Program-made: the position numbers and the translations under genes
DNA from: a virus
DNA: 48,301 nt
Virus record (IMG/VR): IMGVR_UViG_3300044646_001030
Coordinates: 1-48,301 of that record
Reading direction: 5' to 3' (one strand)
The notes under the pieces: model-generated
The model's input: only the letters and a program-made list of their open reading frames with translations
What the model was told of the DNA's origin: nothing
Database searches by the model: none
Part shown: one piece after another, positions 26,811-36,100 of the stretch
Layout: the number at the start of each line of letters is the position of its first letter
Position numbering within the stretch: position 1 is the first letter of the stretch

Positions 26811-27014
26811 ATGGCAGATAAAGCCGAATTAGTTATAATGGCACTTCAACAAAGAATGGGTGAGCTAGTCTCAAACTATGAGACCCAGATTGCTATTTTA
26901 CGTGCAGATTATACAAATGCACTAGAGCAATTGAATAAAAACGAAACGAATAAAGATGCGAAGTTTGAAGCGGTGGAAGCCTATTCAGAAAAGCTCGATA
27001 ACCTCTCCAACTAA
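26811..27014 (+). CDS. Small coiled-coil protein overlapping the next gene
   Basis: A 67-residue helical protein (LVIMALQQRMGELVSNYETQIAILRADYTNALEQL) starting at ATG 26811 with GAAGGA 11 bases upstream. Its last 59 bases overlap the following gene out of frame. It could be a short free protein, or the N-terminal arm of a longer product made by a +1 shift into that frame (see findings). Confidence 0.55.
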   Translation: MADKAELVIMALQQRMGELVSNYETQIAILRADYTNALEQLNKNETNKDAKFEAVEAYSEKLDNLSN

Positions 27015-27360
27015 TTTCCCTTCAGGTATTGCTGTTAAGACAGATAAAGACACCTATTGGATTAAAGATGGTAAAAGATATAGATTGATTTCTAGCAGGG
27101 CAGCAGACTCTTGGTCATTTACTACGGTAGATGCAACCGAGAGTGCCTTGTCTGGATTTAAATTGGCTGGCAAGCTTGGGTTTAGGGACGGAACCTTGAT
27201 CAAGAATATAGCCGATGGTAGAATATATCTAGTGTCACAAAATAAACTAAGGCATGTTGTGGACCCAGATTCTTTTACTAGATATGGTTTAGACAGGTCT
27301 AAAGTGATAGAAGTATCTGAGACGGAAGTTTCAGCACACGATTTAGGAGAAAAACTATAA
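26956..27360 (+). CDS. Tail-associated repeat protein (KDGKRYR / KLRHV modules)
   Basis: A 134-residue frame with two related modules: GIAVKTDKDTYWIKDGKRYRLIS (residues 24-46) and GTLIKNIADGRIYLVSQNKLRHV (about 79-101), each followed by a residue pattern ending in a short strand. Such modules occur in surface or tail proteins of several bacteria and phages. ATG 26956 lacks a convincing ribosome site; TTG 26965 is an alternative, and a frameshift from the previous gene is a third. The frame is open only from 26935. The end overlaps the next start (TAATG). Confidence 0.5.
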   Translation: MRSLKRWKPIQKSSITSPTNFPSGIAVKTDKDTYWIKDGKRYRLISSRAADSWSFTTVDATESALSGFKLAGKLGFRDGTLIKNIADGRIYLVSQNKLRHVVDPDSFTRYGLDRSKVIEVSETEVSAHDLGEKL

Positions 27361-27821
27361 TGCCATTTGTTGACGGAGAACCAATCGACGCTGCCAAGCT
27401 CAGCGAACTAGAAACTTCTTTTAATATTTTAAAAGCACAGGCCCTTCAATCTGGAACTGGATCAACCTCAATCACTGGTTCTGGTGTTGGCAATAGTGCA
27501 GCAGCAGCTGCAATTATTCCGTCTAAGATTATTGCACGAGCTTCTGGAACTGCATACAGCCTAACGGCTGGACAAACAAATATAAATACAATTAAATTTC
27601 CAGAAGGAAGTAATTTTTCTGTAACTCCGACAATTATTATAACTAGCAGAATGTCTGCAAAAACAGCAGAAGCTTATATTGCAAAAGGACTAGACCTTCC
27701 CACTGCTTCTATAGTGACGGGAACAATGTCAAGCGATGGCTTTTCAGTAATGTGTCCAGTTCCAAAATCAGGTCCTGGCGGAAGCTACTATATTAGCTAC
27801 ATAGCAATTCAAGGGGCTTGA
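27360..27821 (+). CDS. Small tail fibre-like protein
   Basis: A 153-residue protein with a helical N-terminal segment (DAAKLSELETSFNILKAQAL) and a Gly/Ser/Ala-rich linker, then a beta-rich domain (residues 75-153) with FSVTPTIIITSRMS and YYISYIAIQGA. The last part resembles the C-terminal heads of small phage fibres that bind carbohydrate. It closes the tail operon and is followed by a strong terminator. Confidence 0.5.
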   Translation: MPFVDGEPIDAAKLSELETSFNILKAQALQSGTGSTSITGSGVGNSAAAAAIIPSKIIARASGTAYSLTAGQTNINTIKFPEGSNFSVTPTIIITSRMSAKTAEAYIAKGLDLPTASIVTGTMSSDGFSVMCPVPKSGPGGSYYISYIAIQGA

Positions 27822-27858
27822 CAGCCTAGCTTTATATGCTACAATTTGTTTAACCTTT

Positions 27859-27883
27859 AAGTCACGACTTCGTGACTTTTTTT
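27859..27883 (+). terminator. Intrinsic terminator at the end of the tail module
   Basis: AAGTCACG (27859-27866) pairs perfectly with CGTGACTT (27871-27878) around ACTT and runs into seven T residues (27877-27883). It separates the structural genes from the DNA metabolism genes. Confidence 0.92.
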
Positions 27884-27898
27884 ACGCAAGGAATTTAA

Positions 27899-28705
27899 AT
27901 GACAAACGATTTAAAGTGGATGCTATCGTCAGATCAGCAGTATCCATATCAAGACGATAAGGCCATTGAATTGTGGTTTAAAGTTATGAAGTGGTTTAAA
28001 CCAGATGTTGTTGATATTCTTGGAGACACAGACGATCAGGCATGCTATAGTAAGTATACAGAAGGTCGCTCTGCAGAATTTTTGAGAATGCATAAAGATG
28101 AGAATGGTCAAATGATTGTTCCACTTATGGAGCATGAGGCTAAAGGTGCTAGAGAATTTTATGAAAGAAACAGAAAAGTTGCTGGTAAAGATGCACAGCT
28201 TTTCTCAGCGCTTGGAAATCACGATATAAGAATTTTTAATTATGTCGATGCCAAGTTGCCAGACTACGTGAAGGCAGTAACCCCAGAAATGCTTTGGAAG
28301 TTAGACTCTTTGGGATATGATTATATTTATTATAATGAGTTGCCTAAGAAAAGATTTGGAGATATCCATGTACACCACGGTATGTCGATTGCAGCAGGCG
28401 GTGCAGTAAGAAAAGACATGGAAGATATGCAGGTTTCCTTAATTAGAGGACATTCTCACAGAATTGCTTCACATATGGTAACATATGAACTTAGAAACAA
28501 CGGCAAGGGCGAGACCTTGCGAGGATATGAGATCGGTCATATGTGTGATGAAAAGAGTGATGGAATGAAGTACACAACCCACCACGACTGGCAAAAAGGG
28601 TTTGCTATTGCTCACATTGAAAATGGCAAGTACCCGCACATTCAGATGGTCCATATTTCTCCAAACTATACATGTGTTGTTGACGGGAAACTATTCTCGC
28701 TATGA
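27899..28705 (+). CDS. Calcineurin-like metallophosphoesterase
   Basis: A 268-residue enzyme with the metal-binding motifs of the family in order: D12 in SSDQQ, GDTDD (42-46), GNHD (106-109), HHG (159-161) and GHSH (184-187). The usual first motif is D-x-H; here it reads D-Q-Q, so one ligand is replaced. Phage members act on phosphodiester or phosphomonoester bonds, and some belong to DNA repair or RNA end processing; the substrate is unknown. AAGGA precedes ATG 27899. It is the first gene after the tail terminator and no good promoter is visible between them. Confidence 0.8.
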   Translation: MTNDLKWMLSSDQQYPYQDDKAIELWFKVMKWFKPDVVDILGDTDDQACYSKYTEGRSAEFLRMHKDENGQMIVPLMEHEAKGAREFYERNRKVAGKDAQLFSALGNHDIRIFNYVDAKLPDYVKAVTPEMLWKLDSLGYDYIYYNELPKKRFGDIHVHHGMSIAAGGAVRKDMEDMQVSLIRGHSHRIASHMVTYELRNNGKGETLRGYEIGHMCDEKSDGMKYTTHHDWQKGFAIAHIENGKYPHIQMVHISPNYTCVVDGKLFSL

Positions 28706-28890
28706 TGAAATGTCAAAGATGTAAAGGTAGGGTTTTTATTGATAGAGTATTCTCTCAAAAACTACACACTGAATTGTTCTGCATTCTTTGCGGTAAGCGA
28801 TGGATGATTAATAAAGAAACGAATGCGTTTGGAAAATGGCTAGAAAAAACAGACAGGGACTACGCAAAAAATTCCTCTATTTCTTTTTAA
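28702..28890 (+). CDS. Zinc-ribbon microprotein
   Basis: A 62-residue protein starting within the stop of the phosphoesterase gene (ATGATGA). Two CxxC knuckles (CQRCKGR and CILCGKRW) 24 residues apart form a zinc ribbon like those of small transcription-related proteins. The C-terminal 25 residues are polar. Its last 55 bases overlap the next gene. Function unknown. Confidence 0.6.
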   Translation: MMKCQRCKGRVFIDRVFSQKLHTELFCILCGKRWMINKETNAFGKWLEKTDRDYAKNSSISF

Positions 28891-29318
28891 ACCAAAAGGT
28901 TCATAAAGTAATAAAGGTAAGTCGTGCAAAAGACGAGTTAATTGCTTGGTGCTATCCAGACAAAAAAAGAATGCTGTATTCTTATTCCGAAGTAGAAAAA
29001 AATATGGAAAAAGCTTATAGCCTTATAGAAGCTGGGAAAGTTTTAAATAGACATAGGGTAACAATAGAGGAATATATTTTGCAGGGCAAGGTAAAGAAAC
29101 CTCAAAAGGTTTATCCAATTAGTAATCCAGATAGCGAATGGTCTAGGTACATGCTTAGCGAATCGGACATATTGGACATACATCAATATATTATTGATGC
29201 TGGACGCACAAGGGATCTTCCTTCCCGCTCAGAATTACAGGCTCTTCTCAAACACAACTTAATATTGTATACTAAGACCGTGGACGGAAGGTTCGTCCCC
29301 GTGTGGAAGGCGGAGTAG
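28836..29318 (+). CDS. HTH (MerR/excisionase-like) DNA-binding protein
   Basis: A 160-residue protein. Residues 58-90 (KAYSLIEAGKVLNRHRVTIEEYILQGKV) have the pattern of a MerR/AlpA-type helix-turn-helix, followed by a wing-like segment and LSESDILDIHQYI, as in excisionase-like regulators. The N-terminal 50 residues are very basic. It overlaps the previous gene by 55 bases in another frame, and its stop overlaps the GTG of the next small gene. Likely binds DNA; whether it regulates transcription or helps replication is open. Confidence 0.6.
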   Translation: MARKNRQGLRKKFLYFFLNQKVHKVIKVSRAKDELIAWCYPDKKRMLYSYSEVEKNMEKAYSLIEAGKVLNRHRVTIEEYILQGKVKKPQKVYPISNPDSEWSRYMLSESDILDIHQYIIDAGRTRDLPSRSELQALLKHNLILYTKTVDGRFVPVWKAE

Positions 29319-29431
29319 TGGAAAAAGGCAAGTCAGTTATCTGTGAGATATGTGACAAGCAAATAGAAGTTCGTTGGGGCATATTTGCTCACGAGACTTT
29401 AACTAGGCATAAAAAGGCGGAACATAAATGA
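29318..29431 (+). CDS. 37-residue zinc-finger microprotein
   Basis: GTG 29318 overlaps the previous TAG and TGA 29429-29431 overlaps the next ATG, so the frame is coupled at both ends. The product has CEICDK near the start and RHKKAEH at the end: C-x2-C and H-x4-H separated by 18 residues, as in a small C2H2-type zinc finger. The neat coupling and the metal-site pattern argue that this short frame is a real gene. Confidence 0.6.
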   Translation: MEKGKSVICEICDKQIEVRWGIFAHETLTRHKKAEHK

Positions 29432-29631
29432 CAACTAGAGTTAAGGTAGACCTTTCCTTTACTAGGAACCTAGGCAACTATGAAAGTATTAAGATTGGTA
29501 TAGGCGTAGAGGATGATGTTAGATCTGGTGAAACTGCAACTACTGCTACCGAAAGAGTATACAAGTTTGTAGAAGAAAAGTTAATTGAAAAAACTCGTGA
29601 AGTAGAAAAGGAACTTAGCGGTGGCAAATGA
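29428..29631 (+). CDS. Small conserved-looking phage protein
   Basis: A 67-residue protein coupled by ATGA. It pairs a beta region (VKVDLSFTRNLGNYESIKIGIGVE) with a long acidic-basic helix (RVYKFVEEKLIEKTREVEKEL). Similar short strand-strand-helix proteins are often found beside phage replication genes. It overlaps the putative helicase loader gene by 11 bases. Function unknown. Confidence 0.6.
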   Translation: MTTRVKVDLSFTRNLGNYESIKIGIGVEDDVRSGETATTATERVYKFVEEKLIEKTREVEKELSGGK

Positions 29632-29941
29632 GAAAGAGCCATATATTTTGATTGGCTTATATGAGTTGCTATATAAAGAGCGATACAATAAAAGGCCACG
29701 CATAAATAAGTTTCGTGAAAAGTGGGCTATGCAGGACGTTATAGATAGTGTGGGGTTTGAAAGAGCCAAAGAGCTTTTGACATATTACTTTAAGACTAAT
29801 AAGTCTGGTCACCCACTAAACTTCTTTTTCTATAACTTTGACAAGATTGATTACTTAAAGATAGAGATTGAAAAAGATATTAAAAACCGTCGTGCTCTCA
29901 GGGAGGCGACCAAGAAGCTTGTAGAAGGCGGAGCAGAATGA
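29621..29941 (+). CDS. Possible helicase loader or replication accessory protein
   Basis: A 106-residue basic protein starting at GTG 29621 and coupled to the helicase gene by ATGA (29938-29941). It is helical, with IGLYELLYKERYNKRPRINKFREKW, ERAKELLTYYF and GHPLNFFFYNFDKI. Small, basic, helical proteins directly upstream of a phage DnaB helicase are commonly loaders or replisome organisers. No AAA+ motif is present, so it would not be DnaC-type. The role is inferred from position. Confidence 0.45.
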   Translation: MANEKEPYILIGLYELLYKERYNKRPRINKFREKWAMQDVIDSVGFERAKELLTYYFKTNKSGHPLNFFFYNFDKIDYLKIEIEKDIKNRRALREATKKLVEGGAE

Positions 29942-31188
29942 ATACAGAAGCAGAACTAATCTCTGCAGTATGCAAAAACAAAGACATAAGCACACTGCTT
30001 GCCGACAATGTTGATGATATATTTACATCGCATAAAGACATATGGGAAAGCCTAAAGTCATACTATTATAAATTTAAAGCAGTCCCAGAAGTCGGGATCC
30101 TTGTTGAAAGATTTAAAGATTTTGAGCCAGCACAAACTAAGGGCGAGACTGGATACTATCTAGATAAACTTAAAAACGAATATCTTTCTAGTAAACTAAA
30201 GTCTATTATTATTCAATCTGGTTCTGCTCTAAAGGAAGATGCAGCAGCTCGTGTACTTGCAGACATGCAGAGCAAGCTTGCTGGATTAAGTAAGTTTACA
30301 AATAATGTTAGAGACGTAGACGTTACAGATGTTCAGGCTGCAGAAAACCATTTTCTTTCTGTTAAAGAACGCTCAGCAGCCATGGGCGGAAGTCCAGGAA
30401 TTCTTACAGGATTTGATGCTATTGATAAAGCTTATCCGACTGGTATGGCACCAGGCCATTTAATTGTTGCTATTGGTTGGCCAGGAAAGGGTAAGACATG
30501 GTTTACCTCATACCTAGCGTGTAAGGCTTGGGAGCAAGGCTTTAAGCCAATGATTGTATCCCTTGAAATGTCTCCAGAAAATATGCGTGATCGTATTTAT
30601 ACCATGCTTGGCTCTGGACTATTTCGTGCAAGTGATTTTTCTAAAGGCGATATTAGCATAGATGACTTTAGGGCCTGGGGTACAAAGAGGTTTGCTGGAA
30701 AAAATAGTTTTATTCTGGTATCTAATGAGGGTACAGCAGAAGTAACTCCTGCAACAATTCAGGGTAAAATTGATCAGCATAAGCCAGACTTAGTTATCTT
30801 AGATTATCATCAGTTATTTAATGACAACAAAAGAAGTAATTCTGAAGTAGAGCGTAACCGTAATATTTCTCGTGAATTCAAACTGTTGGCAGTATCAAAC
30901 AACATACCAGTAATTGATATTACTGCTGCTACAGCAGATGATATTTCAGATCAAGAAAACCCTCCGATGATGAGCCAAGTAGCTTGGTCAAAGGCAATTG
31001 AGTATGATGCTGATATGGCTATGGCTATTCATAGATATCCAGGAACCAATATGATTGAGGTTGTTTCCAGAAAAAATCGTCACGGTCAAGATTTTGACTT
31101 CTATCTAGACTGGGATATAAATCGTGGTGTCATTACTCCGATTTATGAGAACCTTCCAGAATTAAATAATGACTCATCGAAAAATTAA
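29938..31188 (+). CDS. dnaB: Replicative DNA helicase, DnaB-like
   Basis: A 416-residue superfamily 4 helicase. A reduced N-terminal helical domain (1-125) is followed by the RecA-like motor: GWPGKGKT (Walker A, 180-187), SLEMSPENMRDR (helicase motif 1a region), DLVILDYHQLF (Walker B, about 284-294), and SREFKLLAVSNNIPVI. It unwinds the phage fork and should recruit the primase encoded 0.2 kb downstream. The start codon overlaps the preceding gene by ATGA. Confidence 0.9.
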   Translation: MNTEAELISAVCKNKDISTLLADNVDDIFTSHKDIWESLKSYYYKFKAVPEVGILVERFKDFEPAQTKGETGYYLDKLKNEYLSSKLKSIIIQSGSALKEDAAARVLADMQSKLAGLSKFTNNVRDVDVTDVQAAENHFLSVKERSAAMGGSPGILTGFDAIDKAYPTGMAPGHLIVAIGWPGKGKTWFTSYLACKAWEQGFKPMIVSLEMSPENMRDRIYTMLGSGLFRASDFSKGDISIDDFRAWGTKRFAGKNSFILVSNEGTAEVTPATIQGKIDQHKPDLVILDYHQLFNDNKRSNSEVERNRNISREFKLLAVSNNIPVIDITAATADDISDQENPPMMSQVAWSKAIEYDADMAMAIHRYPGTNMIEVVSRKNRHGQDFDFYLDWDINRGVITPIYENLPELNNDSSKN

Positions 31189-31471
31189 AAGATTTCAAAT
31201 TGAGGTACAGTTTGATGACAACTCACGCCTAATAAGCTTGAGGCCACAGTATGAAAACCTGCTAACACAGGACATGCGTGGAAAAGGATATGTTCGGGTG
31301 CTTGACATAGACCCTGCATTTTCGGTAGAATTCACAGGCGAGACATGGAGATTTTTAATGAGTATCCATGGAGTTTATGTCGGAAAGAAGAAGGCATGGC
31401 AATTAGAGGGTATAACACAAGGGAAATCGATACCACGCATTATACGCCAGCACATATCAAATCAATCCTAA
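31169..31471 (+). CDS. Small protein overlapping helicase and primase
   Basis: A 100-residue basic protein, beta-rich, with FQIEVQFDDNSRLISL, YVRVLDIDPAFSVEF and HGVYVGKKKAWQLEGI. It overlaps the helicase end by 20 bases and the primase start by 76 bases, each in another frame. Residue composition and the strand pattern look like a true protein rather than a shadow. Function unknown; its place between helicase and primase suggests a replisome accessory. Confidence 0.6.
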   Translation: MTHRKIKRFQIEVQFDDNSRLISLRPQYENLLTQDMRGKGYVRVLDIDPAFSVEFTGETWRFLMSIHGVYVGKKKAWQLEGITQGKSIPRIIRQHISNQS

Positions 31472-32394
31472 AATCAATAGGGTTAGATATTGCTGGAGAA
31501 ACTGGTAATGACTTTCTTTCATACTGCCCATTTCACTCTAATAGGCATACGCCAAGCTTTAGCGTAAGCAGAGAAAAGGGTGCATTCATATGCTTCAACC
31601 CATCCTGCGGAGAATCTGGCACACTCCAAGAGCTGGTTAAAAGAGTTGCAAATAAAAATGACTTTGAGGCAATGCGATTTATTGCTACTAAAGAAACAGA
31701 AGTTCTAGAAAACTTTGATGAGTTGCTGGCTGAGGCAATGGAAGATCGCCCAGTATTTGAACAATTCCCCGAAGATACTCTAGCCAAACTTAATAGTGGC
31801 CTGCTCAATAGCCCTAAAGCAATTGAGTATTTTAAGTCTCGTGGAATAAACTCAGATGGAATAGATTATTTTTATTTAGGGTATTCTGAAAATATGGATA
31901 TGGTAACTGTGCCAGTACATAGTCCAGAGGGTTTACCAATTGGTATAGTTGGCAGATCTATTGAGGGTAAAGAGTTTAAGAATAGCACCAACCTTCCAAA
32001 GAGCAAAACATTATTTAATATTCACAGGGCCAAAAAAATTGGCGACCATGTGATTATAGTCGAGTCCAGCTTCGATGCAATCCGTGTGCATCAGGCTGGA
32101 TTCCCAAACGTGGTTGCCACGCTTGGAGGATTTTTATCTTCAGAGCAGCACCACTTGTTAAATAGACATTTTAATAGAATAACTATTTTAACAGACGCAG
32201 ATTTGGCTGGCAGAGACTTAGGTAAGAGCATAGCCAATAAACTAAAATTCAAGGACCTCTTGTGGGGTTCGTATGAATATGGTAAGATATACCCACATGG
32301 TGCAAAAGATGCAGGCGATATGACCGATGAGGAAATAAAAACCTGTATAAAAAATGCTGTATCAGATCTAGAATACAGATCCTGGAGTTCATGA
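31396..32394 (+). CDS. dnaG: DNA primase, DnaG-like
   Basis: A 332-residue primase. The CHC2 zinc site reads Cys44, His47, Cys66, Cys71 (YCPFH ... CFNPSC). The TOPRIM domain shows VIIVESSFDAIR (acidic Glu) and ILTDADLAGRD (DxD). It lacks the C-terminal helicase-binding domain length of cellular DnaG. ATG 31396 with GAAGAAGG before it is preferred over ATG 31345, which would add 17 residues unlike any primase. It primes lagging-strand synthesis behind the DnaB-like helicase. Confidence 0.85.
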   Translation: MAIRGYNTREIDTTHYTPAHIKSILKSIGLDIAGETGNDFLSYCPFHSNRHTPSFSVSREKGAFICFNPSCGESGTLQELVKRVANKNDFEAMRFIATKETEVLENFDELLAEAMEDRPVFEQFPEDTLAKLNSGLLNSPKAIEYFKSRGINSDGIDYFYLGYSENMDMVTVPVHSPEGLPIGIVGRSIEGKEFKNSTNLPKSKTLFNIHRAKKIGDHVIIVESSFDAIRVHQAGFPNVVATLGGFLSSEQHHLLNRHFNRITILTDADLAGRDLGKSIANKLKFKDLLWGSYEYGKIYPHGAKDAGDMTDEEIKTCIKNAVSDLEYRSWSS

Positions 32395-32400
32395 TATAAT
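32392..32400 (+). promoter_or_regulatory. Extended -10 promoter of the SSB gene
   Basis: TGA-TATAAT (TATAAT 32395-32400) overlaps the end of the primase gene. No clear -35. The 45-base leader contains GATGG (32411-32415) and CCATC (32423-32427), which can pair around a seven-base loop, then GAGGAG before ATG 32446. Confidence 0.55.
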
Positions 32401-32445
32401 GAAAAATACAGATGGATATATACCATCAAACAACGAGGAGAATAA

Positions 32446-33114
32446 ATGAGCATAGTAAAGGGTCTAAAAGACCTTAACAAGGCTTTAGATAAGCCAACAT
32501 ATAGCGGCGACGAAAACAAAGGTCGCTGGTTTAAACTTGAAGACGGAGAGAGCATCAAAGTTCGCTTCCTTCAAGAGCTTGATCCAGATTCACCAAATTA
32601 CGATCAAGCCCGTGGTTGCGGATTCATTGCTTTAGAGCATGTCAATCCAAAAGACTATCGTAAGAAGGCCTTAGACACAATGGAGTCAGAAGGTCGTGAC
32701 TGGGCAAATGAACAACATCGCAAGGACCCAAAGGCTGGCTGGAAGGCTAGGACTCGCCTATACATTAATGTACTTGTCGATGATGGTAAAGAAGAGCCAT
32801 ATGTTGCAATCCTATCCCAAGGTACTAGCGGTAAAACAATTACACCTACCTTAATTGAATATGCTGGTGAAATGGGAAGCATCACAAACCTAATGTGGAG
32901 AATTAAGCGTAACGGTACAAAGACAGATACCAGTTACACAATTATCCCACTCGCAAAGGATGAAACTCCTTTCGATTTCTCAGGACTCGAAATGTTTGAC
33001 CTTGAGAAAACTGCAGTTCGTCATGTTCCATATTCAGAGCAAGAAGCTTTTTATATGGGTCAAGGCAACAATGAAGAGCAGTCTTCTACTACGTCCAGTA
33101 GTGTAGACTGGTAA
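32446..33114 (+). CDS. Single-stranded DNA-binding protein
   Basis: A 222-residue protein between primase and polymerase. The core (WFKLEDGESIKVRFLQEL, residues 28-45; LYINVLVDDGKEEPYVAILSQG) has an OB-fold pattern like phage gp32-type SSBs, and the C-terminus is a Ser/Glu-rich tail ending in SVDW, comparable to the acidic tip through which SSBs recruit partners. It has its own promoter and a good ribosome site, as expected for a protein needed in bulk. Confidence 0.75.
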   Translation: MSIVKGLKDLNKALDKPTYSGDENKGRWFKLEDGESIKVRFLQELDPDSPNYDQARGCGFIALEHVNPKDYRKKALDTMESEGRDWANEQHRKDPKAGWKARTRLYINVLVDDGKEEPYVAILSQGTSGKTITPTLIEYAGEMGSITNLMWRIKRNGTKTDTSYTIIPLAKDETPFDFSGLEMFDLEKTAVRHVPYSEQEAFYMGQGNNEEQSSTTSSSVDW

Positions 33115-33139
33115 TATAAAAGTAAAGGCGGAGAGTTAA

Positions 33140-36100
33140 GTGTCATTCACACATTTACATGTGCATAGTTACTATTCAGTCATGGATGGCCTTAACTCCC
33201 CAGCCGAACTTGTAAAGGCTGCAAAAGATGCAGGGCAAACAGCTTTAGCAATTACAGACCATGGCACCCTAGGCTCTCATCGTGAAATGCAAATTGCTTG
33301 TGCCGAACAGGGAATAAAGCCCATACTTGGAGTAGAAGCGTATATATCACCAACAGATAGATTTGATCGCTCCTCTAAAACAGATAAGTCTATTCAGGCT
33401 TACAACCATATAATTTTATTAGCTAAGAATAAAAAGGGTCTTGAAAACATAAACATCCTACAAGAGCTTGCTTGGAATGAAGGTTTCTACCATAAGCCCC
33501 GTATTGATAGGGAGGTCCTAAGAGAATATGCAGAAGGTATTATTGTTCTTTCTGGATGCCTTAATGGAATTATTAGTAAGGCTATTGAAAAAGGAAACTT
33601 TTCGGAAGCCAAGCTTCTTCTTAAAGATTTTGCTAAAATCTTTGGCGAAGATTTTTATGTTGAGGTACAATCTCATAATCCGCCAGAAACAAACTCCAAA
33701 CTCTTAGAGCTAGCAGATGAGTTAGGGATCAAGGCGGTGGCAACAGGTGATGCCCACTTTGCCAAAGAAGAGGATCGTATTTTAGAAGAGGCAATGCTTA
33801 TTTTATCAACCTCCCCTAAATCTGACAAAGAGGCTGACTTTGAAATGTCTCGTCAAATGAAGGACATGTTAGATAGATTTGATTATCTATATCCAGACCG
33901 CAAAATATCATTTAAAGACTATAATTTATTTATTCAAAGCAGGTCTGAAATTGAGGCTGACTTTAATAAGGCTGGAATATCCAGAACGGATATATATGAG
34001 AACACAATGGAAATAGCCAATAAAGTCTCAGAATACGATTTTAACAGGGGTCTAGATCTTCTCCCAGTACCTAAGACCAATGCGGACGAGAAACTGTCTG
34101 AGATGGCCTTTGAGGGCCTTAAAAGGCTAAACCTGGACAAGGATGAGGTATATATTGATAGGCTTAAAGAGGAGCTATCTGTAATCAAGGATAAAAGCTT
34201 TGCCTCATATTTCTTGGTCGTGGCCGATATGGTTAACTGGGCAAAGGACAACAGCATACTTGTAGGCCCAGGACGTGGTTCTGCTGCAGGATCGTTGGTT
34301 TGCTACTCCCTTGGCATTACAGACGTAGATCCCATAGAATATGATTTGCTGTTTTTTAGATTTATTAATCCTGAGCGTAACGACTTTCCTGATATTGATA
34401 CAGATTTTGAAGACCGTCGTCGCAAAGAGGTCAAAGATTACTTAAAGAAAAAGTTTAAGCACGTTGCTTCTATCTCTACATTTACTTATTTTAAAGACAA
34501 GGGTGTGATTAGAGATGCTGCTCGTGTATTTATGGTCCCTCTGTCTGATGTTAATCGTGCAATGAAGCAGATAGATACGTTTGAAGACTATATGGAGTCT
34601 CCAAATACAAAAGAGTTTAGGGTTAAATACCCAGAGGTAACCTGGCTTGCAGAAAGACTACGTGGAAAAATTAGAAACGTTGGAGTCCATGCTGCTGGTG
34701 TAGTTGTTGCAAAAGATGACATTAGAAAATTTGCTCCCATTGAGTCTAGAGAAGATACACAAGATAAGGTATCTGGAAGAATCCCAGTGGTTGCATATGA
34801 TATGGACACGGTTGCAGACATTGGGCTTATCAAGCTTGATGCACTAGGACTTAAAACTTTATCTGTGATTTCAGATACTTTAAAATCTATTAAGGATAGG
34901 ACTGGAAAAGAAATTAACTTATCTAGTCTACCGCTTGATGATCCGAAAGTTTACAAGATGCTTGGAGAAGGATATACTAAAGGCGTGTTTCAGGCTGAAG
35001 CAACTCCATATACTAATCTTTTAATTAAAATGGGTGTTGATAAGTTTGAAGATTTAGTCGCTTCAAATGCTTTGGTTAGACCAGGAGCGATGAATACTGT
35101 TGGAGTTTCTTATATTAAAAGAAAGCGTGGAGACGAAGCGGTTCAGTATGTACATCCAATCATGAAGCCATTTACTGAAAACACATACGGAGTTATTATT
35201 TATCAAGAACAGGTTATGCAGGCCTGCGTACACCTTGGCGGAATGACTTGGTCTGAAGCAGATAAGGTCAGAAAGATTATTGGTAAAAAGAAAGATGCTA
35301 AAGAATTTGATCAGTTTAAGGACAAGTTTATTGAAGGCGCTGAAAAGAACATATCTAAGAAACAGGCACAACACCTCTGGCACGACTTCGAAGCCCATGC
35401 TGGATACTCGTTCAACAGGTCTCACGCTGTTGCTTACTCTATGCTTTCTTATTATACCGCTTGGCTTAAGTGTTATTATCCTTTGGAGTTTATATTCTCG
35501 ATACTTAAAAATGAAGGAGACAAAGACGCCAGAACAGAATACTTAATTGAGGCAAAGCGACTTGGGCTTAAAGTATTATTGCCACATGTTAATGAATCAG
35601 ATGTATATTTCTCTTTACAAAAAGAAGCAATTAGATTTGGGTTAGGCGAGGTTAAGTTTATTTCCGACAGCATTGCAAATAAAATTATAGAGAAAAGGCC
35701 ATATAAAAATTATAATGACTTCATTGAGAAGGCTTCGAAAAAGGGGAGCGGGATTAATAGTAGGGCTGTATCTGCTCTTAATGCTATTGGCGGTGCTGCT
35801 TTTGATGACAATGAAAGAAGCGGTAAAGAAAAGGATAACTACTACGAATTCTTAGGAATTCCTACATTTAGTTTAGATCTTCCTCCAAGAATTAAGGCGC
35901 AGGCAAGACCGATATCCGAGTTTGATGATCTAGGATCTTTTGTAATGTTTGGTATGGTTAAGTCAATTAAACGTGGTAATGGCTGGGCAAGAGTTGAATT
36001 GGTTGATGAAACGGGATCTATTGGACTATTTCACAACGAGCAAACAACTATTGAGCCAGGACAAATGTACTTTATTCTGGTGGGAGATAATAGAATTGCA

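Noticed and set aside
31345-31395. Upstream ATG as start of the primase
   Set aside because: The added 17 residues come from the coding frame of the overlapping gene and have no family resemblance; ATG 31396 has a better ribosome site.
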